A stretch of 64,000 nt of DNA from Eudoraea adriatica DSM 19308 (GCF_000382125.1 NZ_KB907547.1:640251-704250), one strand, 5' to 3'. Positions 8,381 to 18,283 are shown, counted from the stretch's first letter. Numbers and translations: made by a program. Notes: generated from the sequence alone by a model not told the origin.

Positions 8381-9973
8381 ATGAATAATGACGATATTGA
8401 TGTTTTGGTAATAGGTGCGGGCGCAGCAGGTGCTGTTGTTTCATGGAGCTTAACCGAAAAAGGCGCAAAAGTTGTTTGTCTGGAACAAGGCGGCTGGGTT
8501 GATCCTTTGTCCTTTCCATCGTTAAAGCCAGATTATGAAACGCACTTAACAAGAGAAGGCGATTTTAATTTAAGTCCTAACTTAAGGAATCGCAAAGAGG
8601 ATTATCCGGTAACGACGGATGGTGAAAATCCGCCTTTTATTATGATGTTCAATGCTGTTGGTGGCTCAACTATTCATTGGCAGGGTATTTTCCCTCGCTT
8701 TCACCCTTCCGATTTTAAGGTAAAAACACTCGATGGTGTTGCTGATGATTGGCCAATTTCTTATTGGGATTTAGAACCATATTATGAATTTAATGATAAA
8801 ATGATCGGGGTTTCTGGTCTAAACGGCGATCCGGCAAATCCACCGCGAACAAAAAGACCAACGCCCCCTTTGCCTTTGGGCAAGATGGGAAATACGCTGG
8901 TAAAAGGGTTCGAAAAATTAGGCTGGCATTGGTGGGTAAACGATCATGGTATTATTTCAAAGCAATACAAAGACAGAGCGGCTTGTATGTTGCATGGCAA
9001 GTGTATGTTTGGATGCCCTATGGGGGCAAAAGCCACTACGGATAGGACGTATTGGCCGCTTGCAATTGAAAAAGGCGCAGAGATCAGAACCTGGTCCAGG
9101 GTTAAAGAAATTACGGTTGACAATACCGGAAAAGCCAAAGGCGCCATTTATTTTGATAAAGAAGGAAATATCCAGGAAATAAAAGCCAAAGTGGTGGTGG
9201 TATGTTGCAATGGTATAGGGACACCAAGATTGCTGCTTAATTCCAAATCCAATCTATTCCCGGATGGTTTGGGTAATGGCAATGGCCTTGTTGGCAAAAA
9301 CTTTATGGTTCATCCCACGCATTTTATTAACGGTATTTTTGAAGAAGCAATGGATGGCCATATAGGCCCTATGGGAAGCCCCCTTTTTAGTCAGGAATTT
9401 TATGAAACGGATGAGAGTCGTGGTTTTAAAAGAGGTTATATGCTTTTGGGAGAGCGTACATTTGGCCCTCTATTTCAGGCACAGGATATTCCCTGGGGGA
9501 AAAACCACCATGCTGAATTCGGCAAAATCTTTCCCCATCAGATAGGTTTAACAGTGGTTGCAGATGATTTGCCGGAAGAAACCAATATGGTTACTCTGGA
9601 TGATAAAGAAGTAGACTCCAATGGTATTTCGGCCGCGAAGGCAACCTATTCCCTGTCCGAAAATTCAAAACAAATGTTGAATCACGCAGTTGAGAAGTCA
9701 ACAGAAGTTTTAATGGCTGCCGGTGCCAAAGAAGTTATTGTACCCCCGGCAACCAACCTGGCACATTTAATGGGAACGGCCCGAATGGGGACCAGTGAGA
9801 AAAATTCTGTGGTGGATAAAAATAACAAGGTACACGGCATTCCAAATTTATATGTGGTGGATGGAAGTTCTTTTACCACAGGGGCAGGCGTTAACCCTAC
9901 ATCAACCATCATGGCTCTGGCATTGCGGGCTGCTGATAAAATCTGGGAAAATGCAGTACATGGCAAATCTTAG
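8381..9973 (+). CDS. GMC family flavoprotein dehydrogenase
   Basis: 530 residues. The FAD-binding motif is at the N-terminus (D-V-L-V-I-G-A-G-A-A-G-A, then E-Q-G-G). GGSTIHWQG near 94 matches the second GMC signature. The C-terminal domain has the active-site region NLAHLMGTARMG (catalytic His), VDGSSFTTGAG, and NPT with the paired Asn. It probably oxidises a sugar or sugar acid. Bacteroidota enzymes with this partner set include glucoside 3-dehydrogenases and gluconate dehydrogenases, and the sequence alone does not decide. It is tightly coupled to subunit 3 (5-bp gap). No cytochrome c subunit is adjacent, so the electron acceptor is unknown. Confidence 0.9.
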   Translation: MNNDDIDVLVIGAGAAGAVVSWSLTEKGAKVVCLEQGGWVDPLSFPSLKPDYETHLTREGDFNLSPNLRNRKEDYPVTTDGENPPFIMMFNAVGGSTIHWQGIFPRFHPSDFKVKTLDGVADDWPISYWDLEPYYEFNDKMIGVSGLNGDPANPPRTKRPTPPLPLGKMGNTLVKGFEKLGWHWWVNDHGIISKQYKDRAACMLHGKCMFGCPMGAKATTDRTYWPLAIEKGAEIRTWSRVKEITVDNTGKAKGAIYFDKEGNIQEIKAKVVVVCCNGIGTPRLLLNSKSNLFPDGLGNGNGLVGKNFMVHPTHFINGIFEEAMDGHIGPMGSPLFSQEFYETDESRGFKRGYMLLGERTFGPLFQAQDIPWGKNHHAEFGKIFPHQIGLTVVADDLPEETNMVTLDDKEVDSNGISAAKATYSLSENSKQMLNHAVEKSTEVLMAAGAKEVIVPPATNLAHLMGTARMGTSEKNSVVDKNNKVHGIPNLYVVDGSSFTTGAGVNPTSTIMALALRAADKIWENAVHGKS

Positions 9974-10003
9974 AAATGGAAAGCTTCAAAAATAACCCTC
10001 AAA

Positions 10004-12262
10004 ATGAATAGAATTGTAATTTTTTTACTGATACTATTTGCTGCCGGCCTTGCATACAGCCAGGAAGTCCAATCATTAACAAGCTATGTGGATCCTTTTA
10101 TTGGCACTAAAGGGGAAGGACATACTTTCCCCGGTACTTCCGTTCCGTTTGGGATGGTTAAACTCGGCCCTGATTGTGGTGATAAACGTTCCAATTCAGG
10201 ATATATCCCAGACGCCGAAATTCATGGGTTTAGCCACACTCATGTAAGTGGTACCGGCGGAGGAGCTAAATATGGAAATATTCTGGTTATGCCCTTTACC
10301 GGAAAAGTTACCCCGGGAACTATTTCATCAAAACCAAACAATTACAAAGCTTCCCCGGCATACTTTGCTGTTGATTTGGACAGGTATAAAATAAAAGCCG
10401 AATTGACTTCCAGTCATAGTGTGGGGTTTCATAAATATACGTTTAACGAAAACAGTGATAAAGGTATTCTTATTGACTCAGGCAGTTTTCTGGGTGCAGG
10501 TCATTGCTGTGGAGAAGCTCAGGAATTAATTGGTTCTGAAACAAGGGTTGTCTCAGATACCAGAATTGAAGGGTATTCCAGGGTAAGAGGTGGATGGAAT
10601 AAAGGTGGAGAATACACCGTGTTTTTTGTTGCCCTGTTTGATACTCCTGCGGACACTTATGGCACCTGGAAGAACGATGAAATTGAGACCGGCAGCAAAA
10701 TGGCGCATGATAGTGGCGATAAAACCGGAGCTTATTTCTTTTTTAACAATAAAACCGATAAGATTATAAATGTAAAAGTGGGCATATCATTTATTAGCAC
10801 AGGAAAGGCTTATGAAAATATTACCAAAGAAACCAAAGGTTGGGATTTTGAAGAGGTTCATCAGACTGCTGTCAATAAATGGAACGACGCATTAAATACT
10901 ATAAAAATAGAAAGTGCTAATGACGATTTAAAAAAGGTTTTTTATACCGCCATGTACCATACCATGCTGATGCCAGCAAATCGTACCGGTGAAAACCCCA
11001 AATGGAATTCAGGAGAACCACATTACGATGATTTCTACGCCATTTGGGATACGTACAGGGCCACCAACCCCTTATTGGCATTAATCCAGCCAAAGCGCGA
11101 AGCAGATATTGTCCGTTCCCTGATTGACATCTATAACTATGAAGGATATATGCCCGATTCGCGAAGTGGAAACCATACGGGAAGGACACAGGGAGGAAGT
11201 AACTGCGATATGGTAATTGCAGAGGCTTATTTAAAGGGGCTCAAAGGAATTGATTTTGAAAAGGGATACGAAGCAATGATTAAAAATGCGGAAATACCGC
11301 CCGGGGATAATCAACAAAAGGAAGGAAGAGGTGGTATCAATGAATATATTGAATTGGGTTATGTGCCTGCCGAATACGAGCCCGATAGCGGCGCCCCAGA
11401 TCTCCATATTCCTAAACTTTATGCCAGAGCAGGAACCAGAACCCTTGAGTATGCTGCCAATGATTGGGCTATAGCATTGGTTGCCCAAGGAATGGGAAAA
11501 TCCGAAGATTATTTAAAATATAAAAAAAGGGCCTCCAACTGGTCTAACCTATGGAATACCAACATTGAAACCGAAGGTGTTAGCGGGTTTATTTGGCCAA
11601 AGACAAAAAAAGGCCAGTGGGTGGAAGATTATTCCGTTAATAAAGGAGGTAGCTGGTCAAATTTCTTTTATGAAGCAAACTCTTGGGAGTATTCATTTTA
11701 CGTTCCTCAGGATGTGCAATCACTTATAGATCGTTGTGGGGGAAATGACAGCTTCATTAGCCGACTTGATACATTTTTTAAGAACCAACATTTTAATGTT
11801 AACAATGAACCCAGCTTTTTTACGCCTTGCCTTTATACCTATGCCGGAAGACAGGATAAAACCAATGTAACTATTCGAAATATCATAAAAGGAGGTTACA
11901 CCGCTGAGCAAAATGGAATTCCCGGAAATGATGATGCAGGCTCCATGTCTGCCTGGGTAGTATTCAATTTATTGGGTTTTTTCCCAAATGCAGGACAGGA
12001 TATTTATATAATTACCTCCCCTCATTTTAAGCAGGTATCCATTGATTTGGATAAAGGAAAAAGATGGGAAATAATTGCCCACGACCTTTCTGGGGAAAAC
12101 ATTTACATAAATAATGTTATGTTGAATGGAAAACCCTTAAACAGGGCCTGGTTCAGGCATAATGAAATTAAAGAGGGCGGTAAATTGGAATTTTTTATGA
12201 GTGGCAAACCATCTAATTCCTGGGAAATAAAACCCCCTCCATCCATTGTGGATTATGAATGA
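10004..12262 (+). CDS. GH92 family glycoside hydrolase (alpha-mannosidase type)
   Basis: 752 residues with a signal peptide ending GLAYSQ. The GH92 N-terminal domain begins Y-V-D-P-F-I-G-T and F-P-G-T-S-V-P-F-G-M-V. The (alpha/alpha)6 domain contains FYAIWDTYRATNPL, YEANSWEYSF and, near the C-terminus, G-I-P-G-N-D-D-A-G-S-M-S-A-W, the acidic region that holds the base in characterised members. GH92 enzymes are calcium-dependent exo-alpha-mannosidases, mostly alpha-1,2. It follows the GMC gene by 30 bp, so export of a glycosidase and a sugar dehydrogenase may be coupled. Length is normal for the family. Confidence 0.93.
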   Translation: MNRIVIFLLILFAAGLAYSQEVQSLTSYVDPFIGTKGEGHTFPGTSVPFGMVKLGPDCGDKRSNSGYIPDAEIHGFSHTHVSGTGGGAKYGNILVMPFTGKVTPGTISSKPNNYKASPAYFAVDLDRYKIKAELTSSHSVGFHKYTFNENSDKGILIDSGSFLGAGHCCGEAQELIGSETRVVSDTRIEGYSRVRGGWNKGGEYTVFFVALFDTPADTYGTWKNDEIETGSKMAHDSGDKTGAYFFFNNKTDKIINVKVGISFISTGKAYENITKETKGWDFEEVHQTAVNKWNDALNTIKIESANDDLKKVFYTAMYHTMLMPANRTGENPKWNSGEPHYDDFYAIWDTYRATNPLLALIQPKREADIVRSLIDIYNYEGYMPDSRSGNHTGRTQGGSNCDMVIAEAYLKGLKGIDFEKGYEAMIKNAEIPPGDNQQKEGRGGINEYIELGYVPAEYEPDSGAPDLHIPKLYARAGTRTLEYAANDWAIALVAQGMGKSEDYLKYKKRASNWSNLWNTNIETEGVSGFIWPKTKKGQWVEDYSVNKGGSWSNFFYEANSWEYSFYVPQDVQSLIDRCGGNDSFISRLDTFFKNQHFNVNNEPSFFTPCLYTYAGRQDKTNVTIRNIIKGGYTAEQNGIPGNDDAGSMSAWVVFNLLGFFPNAGQDIYIITSPHFKQVSIDLDKGKRWEIIAHDLSGENIYINNVMLNGKPLNRAWFRHNEIKEGGKLEFFMSGKPSNSWEIKPPPSIVDYE

Positions 12263-12445
12263 ATTTTGAGCAATTGATAACCCATTAAATGCCGAACTGT
12301 CAGATGCTTAAAGAAAGTCTCCATATAATAGGAAGCAACCTGCTTCAATTAGATTGAAAAAAGAAAAACATTTAATTCTGTGCATGGAAAAGCCGGAATT
12401 AATTAAAAAGTGGGTAAATTAAGGCAAGGAATTTAATCGAACCAA

Positions 12446-13885
12446 ATGAGCTCAACAGAAGCAGGGAATCCACCAGGTAACTACCAGAAATTGCGTTGGA
12501 TAAAGAGAATTATCACTCTGGTATTTGGCATAATAATCTGGAATCTCCCCATACCCTGGGACCTGTCACCTGATGCCTGGCATTTGTTTGCTATTTTTAT
12601 TACCGCCATCATAGGAGTCTTAATTGATGCCCTGTCTATTTTTACTGCATCTGTTCTGGCATTGGTAGCAGTGGTGCTTTTAAGGGTTCTCACTCCTGAA
12701 AAAGCTTTTTCAGGATTTTCAGAGAGTTTTATACTGCTTATTCTAGCCGCATTTTTAGTCGCAAAAGGAGTTATTAAGTCGGGCCTGGGAAGGCGAATCG
12801 CCTTTTTACTAATTCGCCGATTTGGGAAGTCTACCTTAAACCTGGGCTATTGTATAGTTGCTACAGATACCCTCCTGGGGCCGGCCATTCCGAGTAATAC
12901 AGCAAGATCGGGAATCTTATATCCCATTACCCATGCATTAGCTTTAGACACCGGATCTCTGCCAACGCCGGAAAGCAGAAAGAAAACCGGAAGCTATCTT
13001 ATGATGACGGCTATTTCCGGACATACTATAAGTTCAGCACTGTGGTTTACCGGAATGGCCGCCAATCCTGTGGGGGCAGGAATAGCCGCGCAGTTTGGGG
13101 TGAACATGAATTTTGGGAATTGGGTCCTTGTGGCTTCGGTACCCTGTATAATTGCGCTGGTCCTAATACCCTTTGTATTGTATAAGCTCTTCCCCCCGGA
13201 AAATAAATATACCCCTGAGGCTCCTAAAATGGCAAGGAATGCACTTCAGGAAATGGGTCCCATGAGCAAACAGGAATGGATTATGGGCATTACCTTTTTT
13301 GGAATGATCCTGCTTTGGGCTTTTTCCCCTATTTTAAAAATAGACCTGGCTATTGTTGCTTTCCTCGGACTATCCATCCTAATATTGGCCAATGTGTACA
13401 CACTTGAAGATATTCGGCAAGGTGCCGGGGATGCGCTTGAAACCTATGTATGGTTTGCAATTTTATATATGATGAGTACAGCACTCAATGACATGGGTTT
13501 TATGAAAACCCTGGGCGCTCAAATAGCTACCCAAATCAGTGGATATAGCTGGGTCACGGTATATATCCTCCTTACTGTGTTGTATGTTTTAATTCATTAT
13601 CTTTTTGTCAGTCAAACCGCACAATTGCTGGCTTTGTATGCAGTTTTTTTACAAGTGGCTGTAAATGCCGGGGTGCCTGCTGCATTGATGGCTTTTATGC
13701 TCTCCTTCGCCACCAATTATTTTGCGGTTATTACTCCCCAGGCTTCCAGTTCTAATATTTTGTTTGCAGGAAGTGGCTTTTTACCCTCTGAAGACATCTA
13801 TAAACAAGGCGCGATCATTACGGTGTTGAATACGATAATCTTCCTGCTTGCAACACCCTGGATTATGTGGTCGTCATCTTTATAA
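12446..13885 (+). CDS. DASS (SLC13-type) anion:sodium symporter
   Basis: 479 residues with about 11-12 membrane segments. Two symmetric substrate-loop motifs are visible: AIPSNTAR near 150 and VSQTAQ near 390, the SNT/SQT pair of the DASS family. The C-terminal segment ITPQASSSNILFAG also fits. Family members import dicarboxylates, tricarboxylates or related organic acids with sodium. After the sugar-oxidation genes, a sugar-acid or dicarboxylate substrate is a reasonable inference. It starts 183 bp after the GH92 gene and is followed 19 bp later by a VOC protein. Confidence 0.9.
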   Translation: MSSTEAGNPPGNYQKLRWIKRIITLVFGIIIWNLPIPWDLSPDAWHLFAIFITAIIGVLIDALSIFTASVLALVAVVLLRVLTPEKAFSGFSESFILLILAAFLVAKGVIKSGLGRRIAFLLIRRFGKSTLNLGYCIVATDTLLGPAIPSNTARSGILYPITHALALDTGSLPTPESRKKTGSYLMMTAISGHTISSALWFTGMAANPVGAGIAAQFGVNMNFGNWVLVASVPCIIALVLIPFVLYKLFPPENKYTPEAPKMARNALQEMGPMSKQEWIMGITFFGMILLWAFSPILKIDLAIVAFLGLSILILANVYTLEDIRQGAGDALETYVWFAILYMMSTALNDMGFMKTLGAQIATQISGYSWVTVYILLTVLYVLIHYLFVSQTAQLLALYAVFLQVAVNAGVPAALMAFMLSFATNYFAVITPQASSSNILFAGSGFLPSEDIYKQGAIITVLNTIIFLLATPWIMWSSSL

Positions 13886-13904
13886 GAAAATAATAAGAAG
13901 TAAA

Positions 13905-14252
13905 ATGAGTTCAACTAATAACCACATTAATTATATAGAATTTAAGGCCAAAGACCTTGAAGCGGTTAAAGCTTTTTACAAGGAAGTGTTTAACTGGACC
14001 TTTACGGACTATGGGCCAACCTATACTTCCTTTTCAAATAGTGGCCTGGATGGGGGCTTTGAACATACTGCGGATCCTATTGCCAATGGTGCCCTGGTGG
14101 TTTTATATCATGAGGACCTGGAGCGGGCAAAGCAAAAAGTAATCCGATCAAAAGGACGTATCTCGAAGGATATATTCTCGTTTCCGGGTGGGCGCAGATT
14201 TCATTTTCTGGATCCTGCGGGTAATGAGTTGGCTATTTGGTCTGATAAATAA
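13905..14252 (+). CDS. VOC (glyoxalase/bleomycin-resistance fold) protein
   Basis: 115 residues from the ATG at 13905. The frame is open further upstream into the symporter gene, but this ATG begins N-N-H-I-N-Y-I-E-F-K-A-K-D-L-E, a standard VOC start. The domain has F-Y-K-E-V-F-N-W-T-F, then an empty central cleft (F-S-N-S-G-L-D-G-G-F), and the C-terminal F-L-D-P-A-G-N-E-L-A-I-W. The pattern matches the common VOC family found near oxidoreductases. It may bind a metal and a small sugar-derived ligand. It is likely co-transcribed with the symporter. Confidence 0.85.
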   Translation: MSSTNNHINYIEFKAKDLEAVKAFYKEVFNWTFTDYGPTYTSFSNSGLDGGFEHTADPIANGALVVLYHEDLERAKQKVIRSKGRISKDIFSFPGGRRFHFLDPAGNELAIWSDK

Positions 14253-14493
14253 GCCAGGGTGTTGAATAAAATTCCTCCATTTTGTTCCATTCGGTTTCAA
14301 GGCTTATTTAGTACCTTAGGGCTTGGTTGGGTTTGTGCGCATCAGGTTATACAACAACTATTGGCCTTCATTCCTGCATCGCCAATGTTGCTTTGCTACG
14401 AGGGTTGAAAAACTGCAGAGCAGCCGCTATGGTAACCAGCCAACCAAAGACAAAAATAGTTTATAACATACTAACCGTTAAAAAAGGATTCAA

Positions 14494-15264
14494 ATGAGTA
14501 ATATGCAAGGAAAAGTAGCGTTGATCACCGGTGCAAGCAGTGGGATTGGAAGGGCAACTGCAGAAGCTTTTGCGGAGAAAGGTGCCAATGTTGTTGTCGC
14601 TGCCCGTCGAAAAGCAGAACTTGAAAGCTTAGTGGCTTCTATCCAGGAAAAGGGTGGAAAGGCAACTGCTATCAGGACGGATGTTTCTGTTGCCAAAAGT
14701 GTTGAGGAAATGGTTGCCCATACGATAAAAGTATTTGGCCGATTGGATTATGCGATTAATAATGCAGGTATAGAAGGAAAATTCAATGGAATAACGGACC
14801 TTACTGAAAGGGATTGGGATCAGGTTATCGACATCAACCTGAAGGGAGCATTTCTTTGTATGAAATATGAGGCCAAAGCCATGCTCAAGCTAAATAATGG
14901 TGGAGCAATTGTAAACATTGGCTCCGTCAATTCATTTCTGGGTTTTCCAACAGGGTCGGCCTATGTAACCTCTAAACACGGTCTCATTGGATTAACCAGT
15001 AGTGTCTCTGCGGAGTTGGCACCAAAGGGAATCAGGGTAAACCTTTTATGTCCGGGTGTTACAGATACGCCTATGCACCAACGACTTAGAGGCATTGTTG
15101 GTGACGATTTGTACGATAAAGGGTTGCTCCCAACGGTGCATCTGCAAAGAGCTGGACGCCCGGAGGAGATTGCTAAAGCAATTATCTTTCTTTGCTCAGA
15201 TGAATCCAGTTATATTTCTGGTTCAACACTTACCGTAGATGGCGGACTCACCTTAACAATGTAG
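14494..15264 (+). CDS. SDR family NAD(P)-dependent oxidoreductase
   Basis: 256 residues, the usual classical-SDR length. The cofactor motif TGASSGIG is at residues 12-19, with NNAG near 90. The catalytic Ser is in NIGSVNS and the Tyr-Lys pair in AYVTSK. The C-terminal PEEIAKAIIFLCSDESSYISG and TVDGG are typical of glucose-1-dehydrogenase-like SDRs. A-A-R-R-K after the second strand suggests NADP preference. The substrate is not determined. It is monocistronic, with a 240-bp upstream spacer from the VOC gene. Confidence 0.9.
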   Translation: MSNMQGKVALITGASSGIGRATAEAFAEKGANVVVAARRKAELESLVASIQEKGGKATAIRTDVSVAKSVEEMVAHTIKVFGRLDYAINNAGIEGKFNGITDLTERDWDQVIDINLKGAFLCMKYEAKAMLKLNNGGAIVNIGSVNSFLGFPTGSAYVTSKHGLIGLTSSVSAELAPKGIRVNLLCPGVTDTPMHQRLRGIVGDDLYDKGLLPTVHLQRAGRPEEIAKAIIFLCSDESSYISGSTLTVDGGLTLTM

Positions 15265-15470
15265 TTCCATTTATAAACTGTAGCGTGAGCAATGCTAACT
15301 GAACCTCAACAAAATAATCAAAGGCTAACAAGGTATATTAGTCATTCCCTACACCCATACGGGCGGAAAACAGGTCATTTACAAAACAGTTGCCTCAATA
15401 ATCTCTCGATTTCTGCCAAAATGAAATTGACTTTATTGTATTATACCCTCCGAAAAGTTGCGCCAGCTAT

Positions 15471-15518
15471 ATTCAATAATTCCTTAACTTGGGAACAAGT
15501 ATCGACCATTAAATATCC
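15471..15518 (+). repeat. DUF6090 5' leader cassette, copy L1
   Basis: Leader with AATAATTCC, TTAACTTGGGAACAAG and the start ATGATTAATTTTTTCAGGC. The same order of blocks (AATAATTCC, TACCTTAGGAAGAACAACC, CACTTCCTTTCC, ATGATCAATTTCTTTAG) recurs at nine more places in the window. TAACTTGG resembles a -7 box (TAnnTTTG), so the conserved part may be promoter plus 5' UTR. Confidence 0.75.
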
Positions 15519-16265
15519 ATGATTAATTTTTTCAGGCATATACGCAAGCAGCTCCTAACCCAAAACAAGCTGTCTAAATACCTCTTATATGCTATTGGGG
15601 AGATTGTGCTTGTGGTTATTGGTATCCTGATTGCCTTGCAAATAAATAACTGGAATGAAAATCAAAAAACCAAAGCCAATATTAAAAACGCACTAACTGC
15701 GTTAAAGAGCGATTTAGCCCAGGACACAATGTTAATAAAAGAGAGGCTGCCTTTTATAATTGAGCAATATCAATTAAACGAGTCTTTAAGATCCCGAGTA
15801 GCCAAAAAAAATGCAACATTAGACACCTTAATCCACATTATGCGTCATGAGTTTAATCCAAACTGGAGTGTTCAGATTATATACAATACAAATGCTTTTA
15901 ACAGCTTAAATCGAACCGGCTTAATAGAAATAATTCCGGATACTCTAAAGGCAAATATCAGGAATTTTTACAATAGAAAATTCTCTCTTAAAGACAGGAT
16001 AGAAAAAACTACAAAGGACTACCAGGAAAAGATTACATCCTATGTGAACACCTATACTTTTGGCTCGACATCAATTCATGATCAGGGACCATTGATAGAT
16101 TCCCTGGTGTGGGAAAAAATTGATGCCTCACATCTTGCAGCCACCTTTCAGGGGATAAGTAATTTTAAAAGAATCCTATTTAAGGAAACCAAAGAAGAGC
16201 TGGAATTTTCATTTGCCGGTTCCCGAAGTTTACTGGCGGACCTGGAAGCTTATTTAAATGATTGA
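15519..16265 (+). CDS. DUF6090 family membrane-anchored protein (copy 1)
   Basis: 248 residues. The N-terminus is basic (M-I-N-F-F-R-H-I-R-K-Q) and is followed by the family segment K-Y-L-L-Y-A-I-G-E-I-V-L-V-V-I-G-I-L-I-A-L-Q-I-N-N-W-N-E, one membrane helix at about 22-43. Positive-inside topology places the ~200-residue helical C-terminal domain in the periplasm. That domain differs greatly between copies. Function is unknown. It is the founding copy of the window's ten-member set and sits directly behind a leader cassette. Confidence 0.85.
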   Translation: MINFFRHIRKQLLTQNKLSKYLLYAIGEIVLVVIGILIALQINNWNENQKTKANIKNALTALKSDLAQDTMLIKERLPFIIEQYQLNESLRSRVAKKNATLDTLIHIMRHEFNPNWSVQIIYNTNAFNSLNRTGLIEIIPDTLKANIRNFYNRKFSLKDRIEKTTKDYQEKITSYVNTYTFGSTSIHDQGPLIDSLVWEKIDASHLAATFQGISNFKRILFKETKEELEFSFAGSRSLLADLEAYLND

Positions 16266-16307
16266 ACATGACCATAACCAGATTTTTTCTGAAAATAACA
16301 ATGTGAA

Positions 16308-16673
16308 ATGAACATAGAAACATGCAAAAAATATCTTGAATTTGTATATAGCGAATGTGAACAATTCCTGGAAGACAGACGTGTCACAGATGATGAATTA
16401 AATCAACTAATAATAGAGTTTCACAGATTTCGCGATCAGGCAGCCGAAAGCGGCTTACCGGAGGAAATTAAAGATCGGCTTTCGAAATTGCATATAGATT
16501 ACCCCAGGATTTACATTAAACGTGGCTATGGGTACATGTTCTCCGTAGTTTTAACCCTGGGATTATGGGCTTTAATATCCGGTTATAGAAAACAAAGAAA
16601 GCGAAAGCGGGTTTTAGAAACTTTAAAAAGTGATTCTGCAAATACCTTAATTTTTATTAAAATGAATTACTAG
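16308..16673 (+). CDS. Small protein with C-terminal membrane segment
   Basis: 121 residues. Residues 1-72 are charged and helical (C-K-K-Y-L-E-F-V-Y-S-E-C-E-Q-F-L-E-D). A single hydrophobic stretch, Y-M-F-S-V-V-L-T-L-G-L-W-A-L-I-S-G-Y near 76-92, follows, then a basic cluster R-K-Q-R-K-R-K-R. No signal peptide and no recognised family. It lies 42 bp after the DUF6090 copy 1 gene and could be co-transcribed with it. Confidence 0.6.
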   Translation: MNIETCKKYLEFVYSECEQFLEDRRVTDDELNQLIIEFHRFRDQAAESGLPEEIKDRLSKLHIDYPRIYIKRGYGYMFSVVLTLGLWALISGYRKQRKRKRVLETLKSDSANTLIFIKMNY

Positions 16674-16771
16674 AAATTGGTCCTTGATTTTTTAAATCAA
16701 TTTTTCATCGGGAGTTGTCCATTTTTACGAAATCCAGTAACTTAAGAAAAATATAACGAAGCTTTCAATTT

Positions 16772-18193
16772 ATGAGGCGGACCGGCCATAATCTTATAAC
16801 CCTGGCATTCTTTTGTCTGATCGTTGCAGGAAGAGGTCAGGAGGGCAATTATAAGTTTGATAATTACGGTAACCAATCCATGTTACTTAATGGCAATGTA
16901 ACCGGAAGTGCTACAGATCTGGGTCTTGCTTTTTACAATCCTGCCAGGCTGGTAACTGTTGATAAACCCTCTTTTGTTATCGCCGGTAAAGCTTATGAAT
17001 GGAGTAAATTTACTTTTGAGGATATTTTCGAAACCGAAATTGACCTGAATACTTCTAATTTTAGTGGTGTCCCCAGTATTGTTGCCGGAACATTCAATCT
17101 TAAATTCCTGCCTAAGCACAGATTCGCATATTCCATCTTATCCCGCTACCGTTCCAATATCCCTTTGAACTATAGCTCCGGAATTCAGGAGAACCCCGAA
17201 TTTGATCCCTTGCAAAATGAAGTAAGCCGTGTTACCAACATAAACTTTCAAAACAATTTGCGGGAGGATTGGTATGGTATCACCTGGGCATATCCGGTAA
17301 ATGATAAATTGGGGGTAGGTGCATCGCTTTTTGGCAGTATTTATACAAGCAAAGGTGGCAGCAATATTGATATCACAGCCGAACGTGAGGATAGCAGTAC
17401 GGCAGGCTATAGCTCTGTGTTAAATTATAATCAGAAAACATACGGGTTATTCCTGAAAATGGGCCTGGCATGGCAGCTTTCTAATATTGATTTGGGAGTA
17501 AATCTCAGTCTTCCTTTTATCACCGTCGATAAAAAAGCCTCCTTGCTCTATCAGGAAAATTTGACTGGGTTGGGGCCCGGAGAAGATTTCTTAGCTTATG
17601 CCGAGTTAGACGATTTAGAAAATAAACGAAGAACAGCTACTAGTATTTCTGTGGGTGCAGGCATACCCGTTGGGAAGAGTACAATTCATCTTGACAGCAG
17701 CTGGCACTCCAAAGTTAAACCCTATCAGAGAATTGAACTGCCTGCCTTGGATACAATTGTGCAGAATCTGGATCCGGAACCTTTTGAAGAGGAGTTCAGA
17801 TCTGTTATAAACTTTGGTGCTGGCGCAGATATTTATATTTCTTCTTCTGTAAAATTAATCATGAGTTTTAGTTCGGACTTCTCGGCTACGGTCTCGAGCA
17901 TTAATTTATTCGATGTCGTAAACCCAAGCGAGGGCAAGGTTAATCTACTAAGTGATTTCTGGCATTATGGCCTCGGAACAGATCTATCACTAAAATGGGG
18001 ACATATAGTCTTGGGAGCCACTTATTCCAGAACAAGAAGTCCGTTTGAGGAAGGTGTTGAAATACCCGACGATATAATTGATGATGGTGCACTGGATTTT
18101 GTGACCGGTATTACTTTCGAAAGATGGCGATTTATTGTGGGGCTGGAAATCCCGCTATTACAGAATAAATTAACAGGGCAACCTGAAGAATGA
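16772..18193 (+). CDS. Outer-membrane beta-barrel protein (OmpP1/FadL-like)
   Basis: 473 residues with a signal peptide (about 1-22, ending RGQ). The mature N-terminus F-D-N-Y-G-N-Q-S-M-L-L-N-G-N-V-T-G-S-A-T-D-L-G-L-A-F-Y-N-P-A-R-L is the FadL/OmpP1-like hatch: G-N, then a short helix with Y-N-P-A. The remainder alternates short amphipathic strands ending in aromatic residues, as in a 14-strand barrel. Such proteins pass hydrophobic compounds through the outer membrane. It is transcribed toward the Lnt-like gene, with an inverted repeat between them. Confidence 0.8.
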   Translation: MRRTGHNLITLAFFCLIVAGRGQEGNYKFDNYGNQSMLLNGNVTGSATDLGLAFYNPARLVTVDKPSFVIAGKAYEWSKFTFEDIFETEIDLNTSNFSGVPSIVAGTFNLKFLPKHRFAYSILSRYRSNIPLNYSSGIQENPEFDPLQNEVSRVTNINFQNNLREDWYGITWAYPVNDKLGVGASLFGSIYTSKGGSNIDITAEREDSSTAGYSSVLNYNQKTYGLFLKMGLAWQLSNIDLGVNLSLPFITVDKKASLLYQENLTGLGPGEDFLAYAELDDLENKRRTATSISVGAGIPVGKSTIHLDSSWHSKVKPYQRIELPALDTIVQNLDPEPFEEEFRSVINFGAGADIYISSSVKLIMSFSSDFSATVSSINLFDVVNPSEGKVNLLSDFWHYGLGTDLSLKWGHIVLGATYSRTRSPFEEGVEIPDDIIDDGALDFVTGITFERWRFIVGLEIPLLQNKLTGQPEE

Positions 18194-18209
18194 CTATGAT
18201 CAATAAGCT

Positions 18210-18256
18210 GACCTTATGGAGCCTGTTCAGGGGTAAACAGCAAGCCTCATAAGGTC
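18210..18256. terminator. Inverted repeat between convergent genes
   Basis: GACCTTATG (18210-18218) and CATAAGGTC (18248-18256) form a perfect 9-bp stem. CTGTT/AACAG can pair further inside. There is no long T-run, so termination is inferred mainly from its place between two convergent stops. Confidence 0.45.
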
Positions 18257-18283
18257 AAAAACAGGAAACCTTTCTAAGTTGTA

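Noticed and set aside
15292..15522. 76-residue frame before DUF6090 copy 1
   Set aside because: It overlaps leader L1, has no family match, and its end overlaps the copy 1 start.
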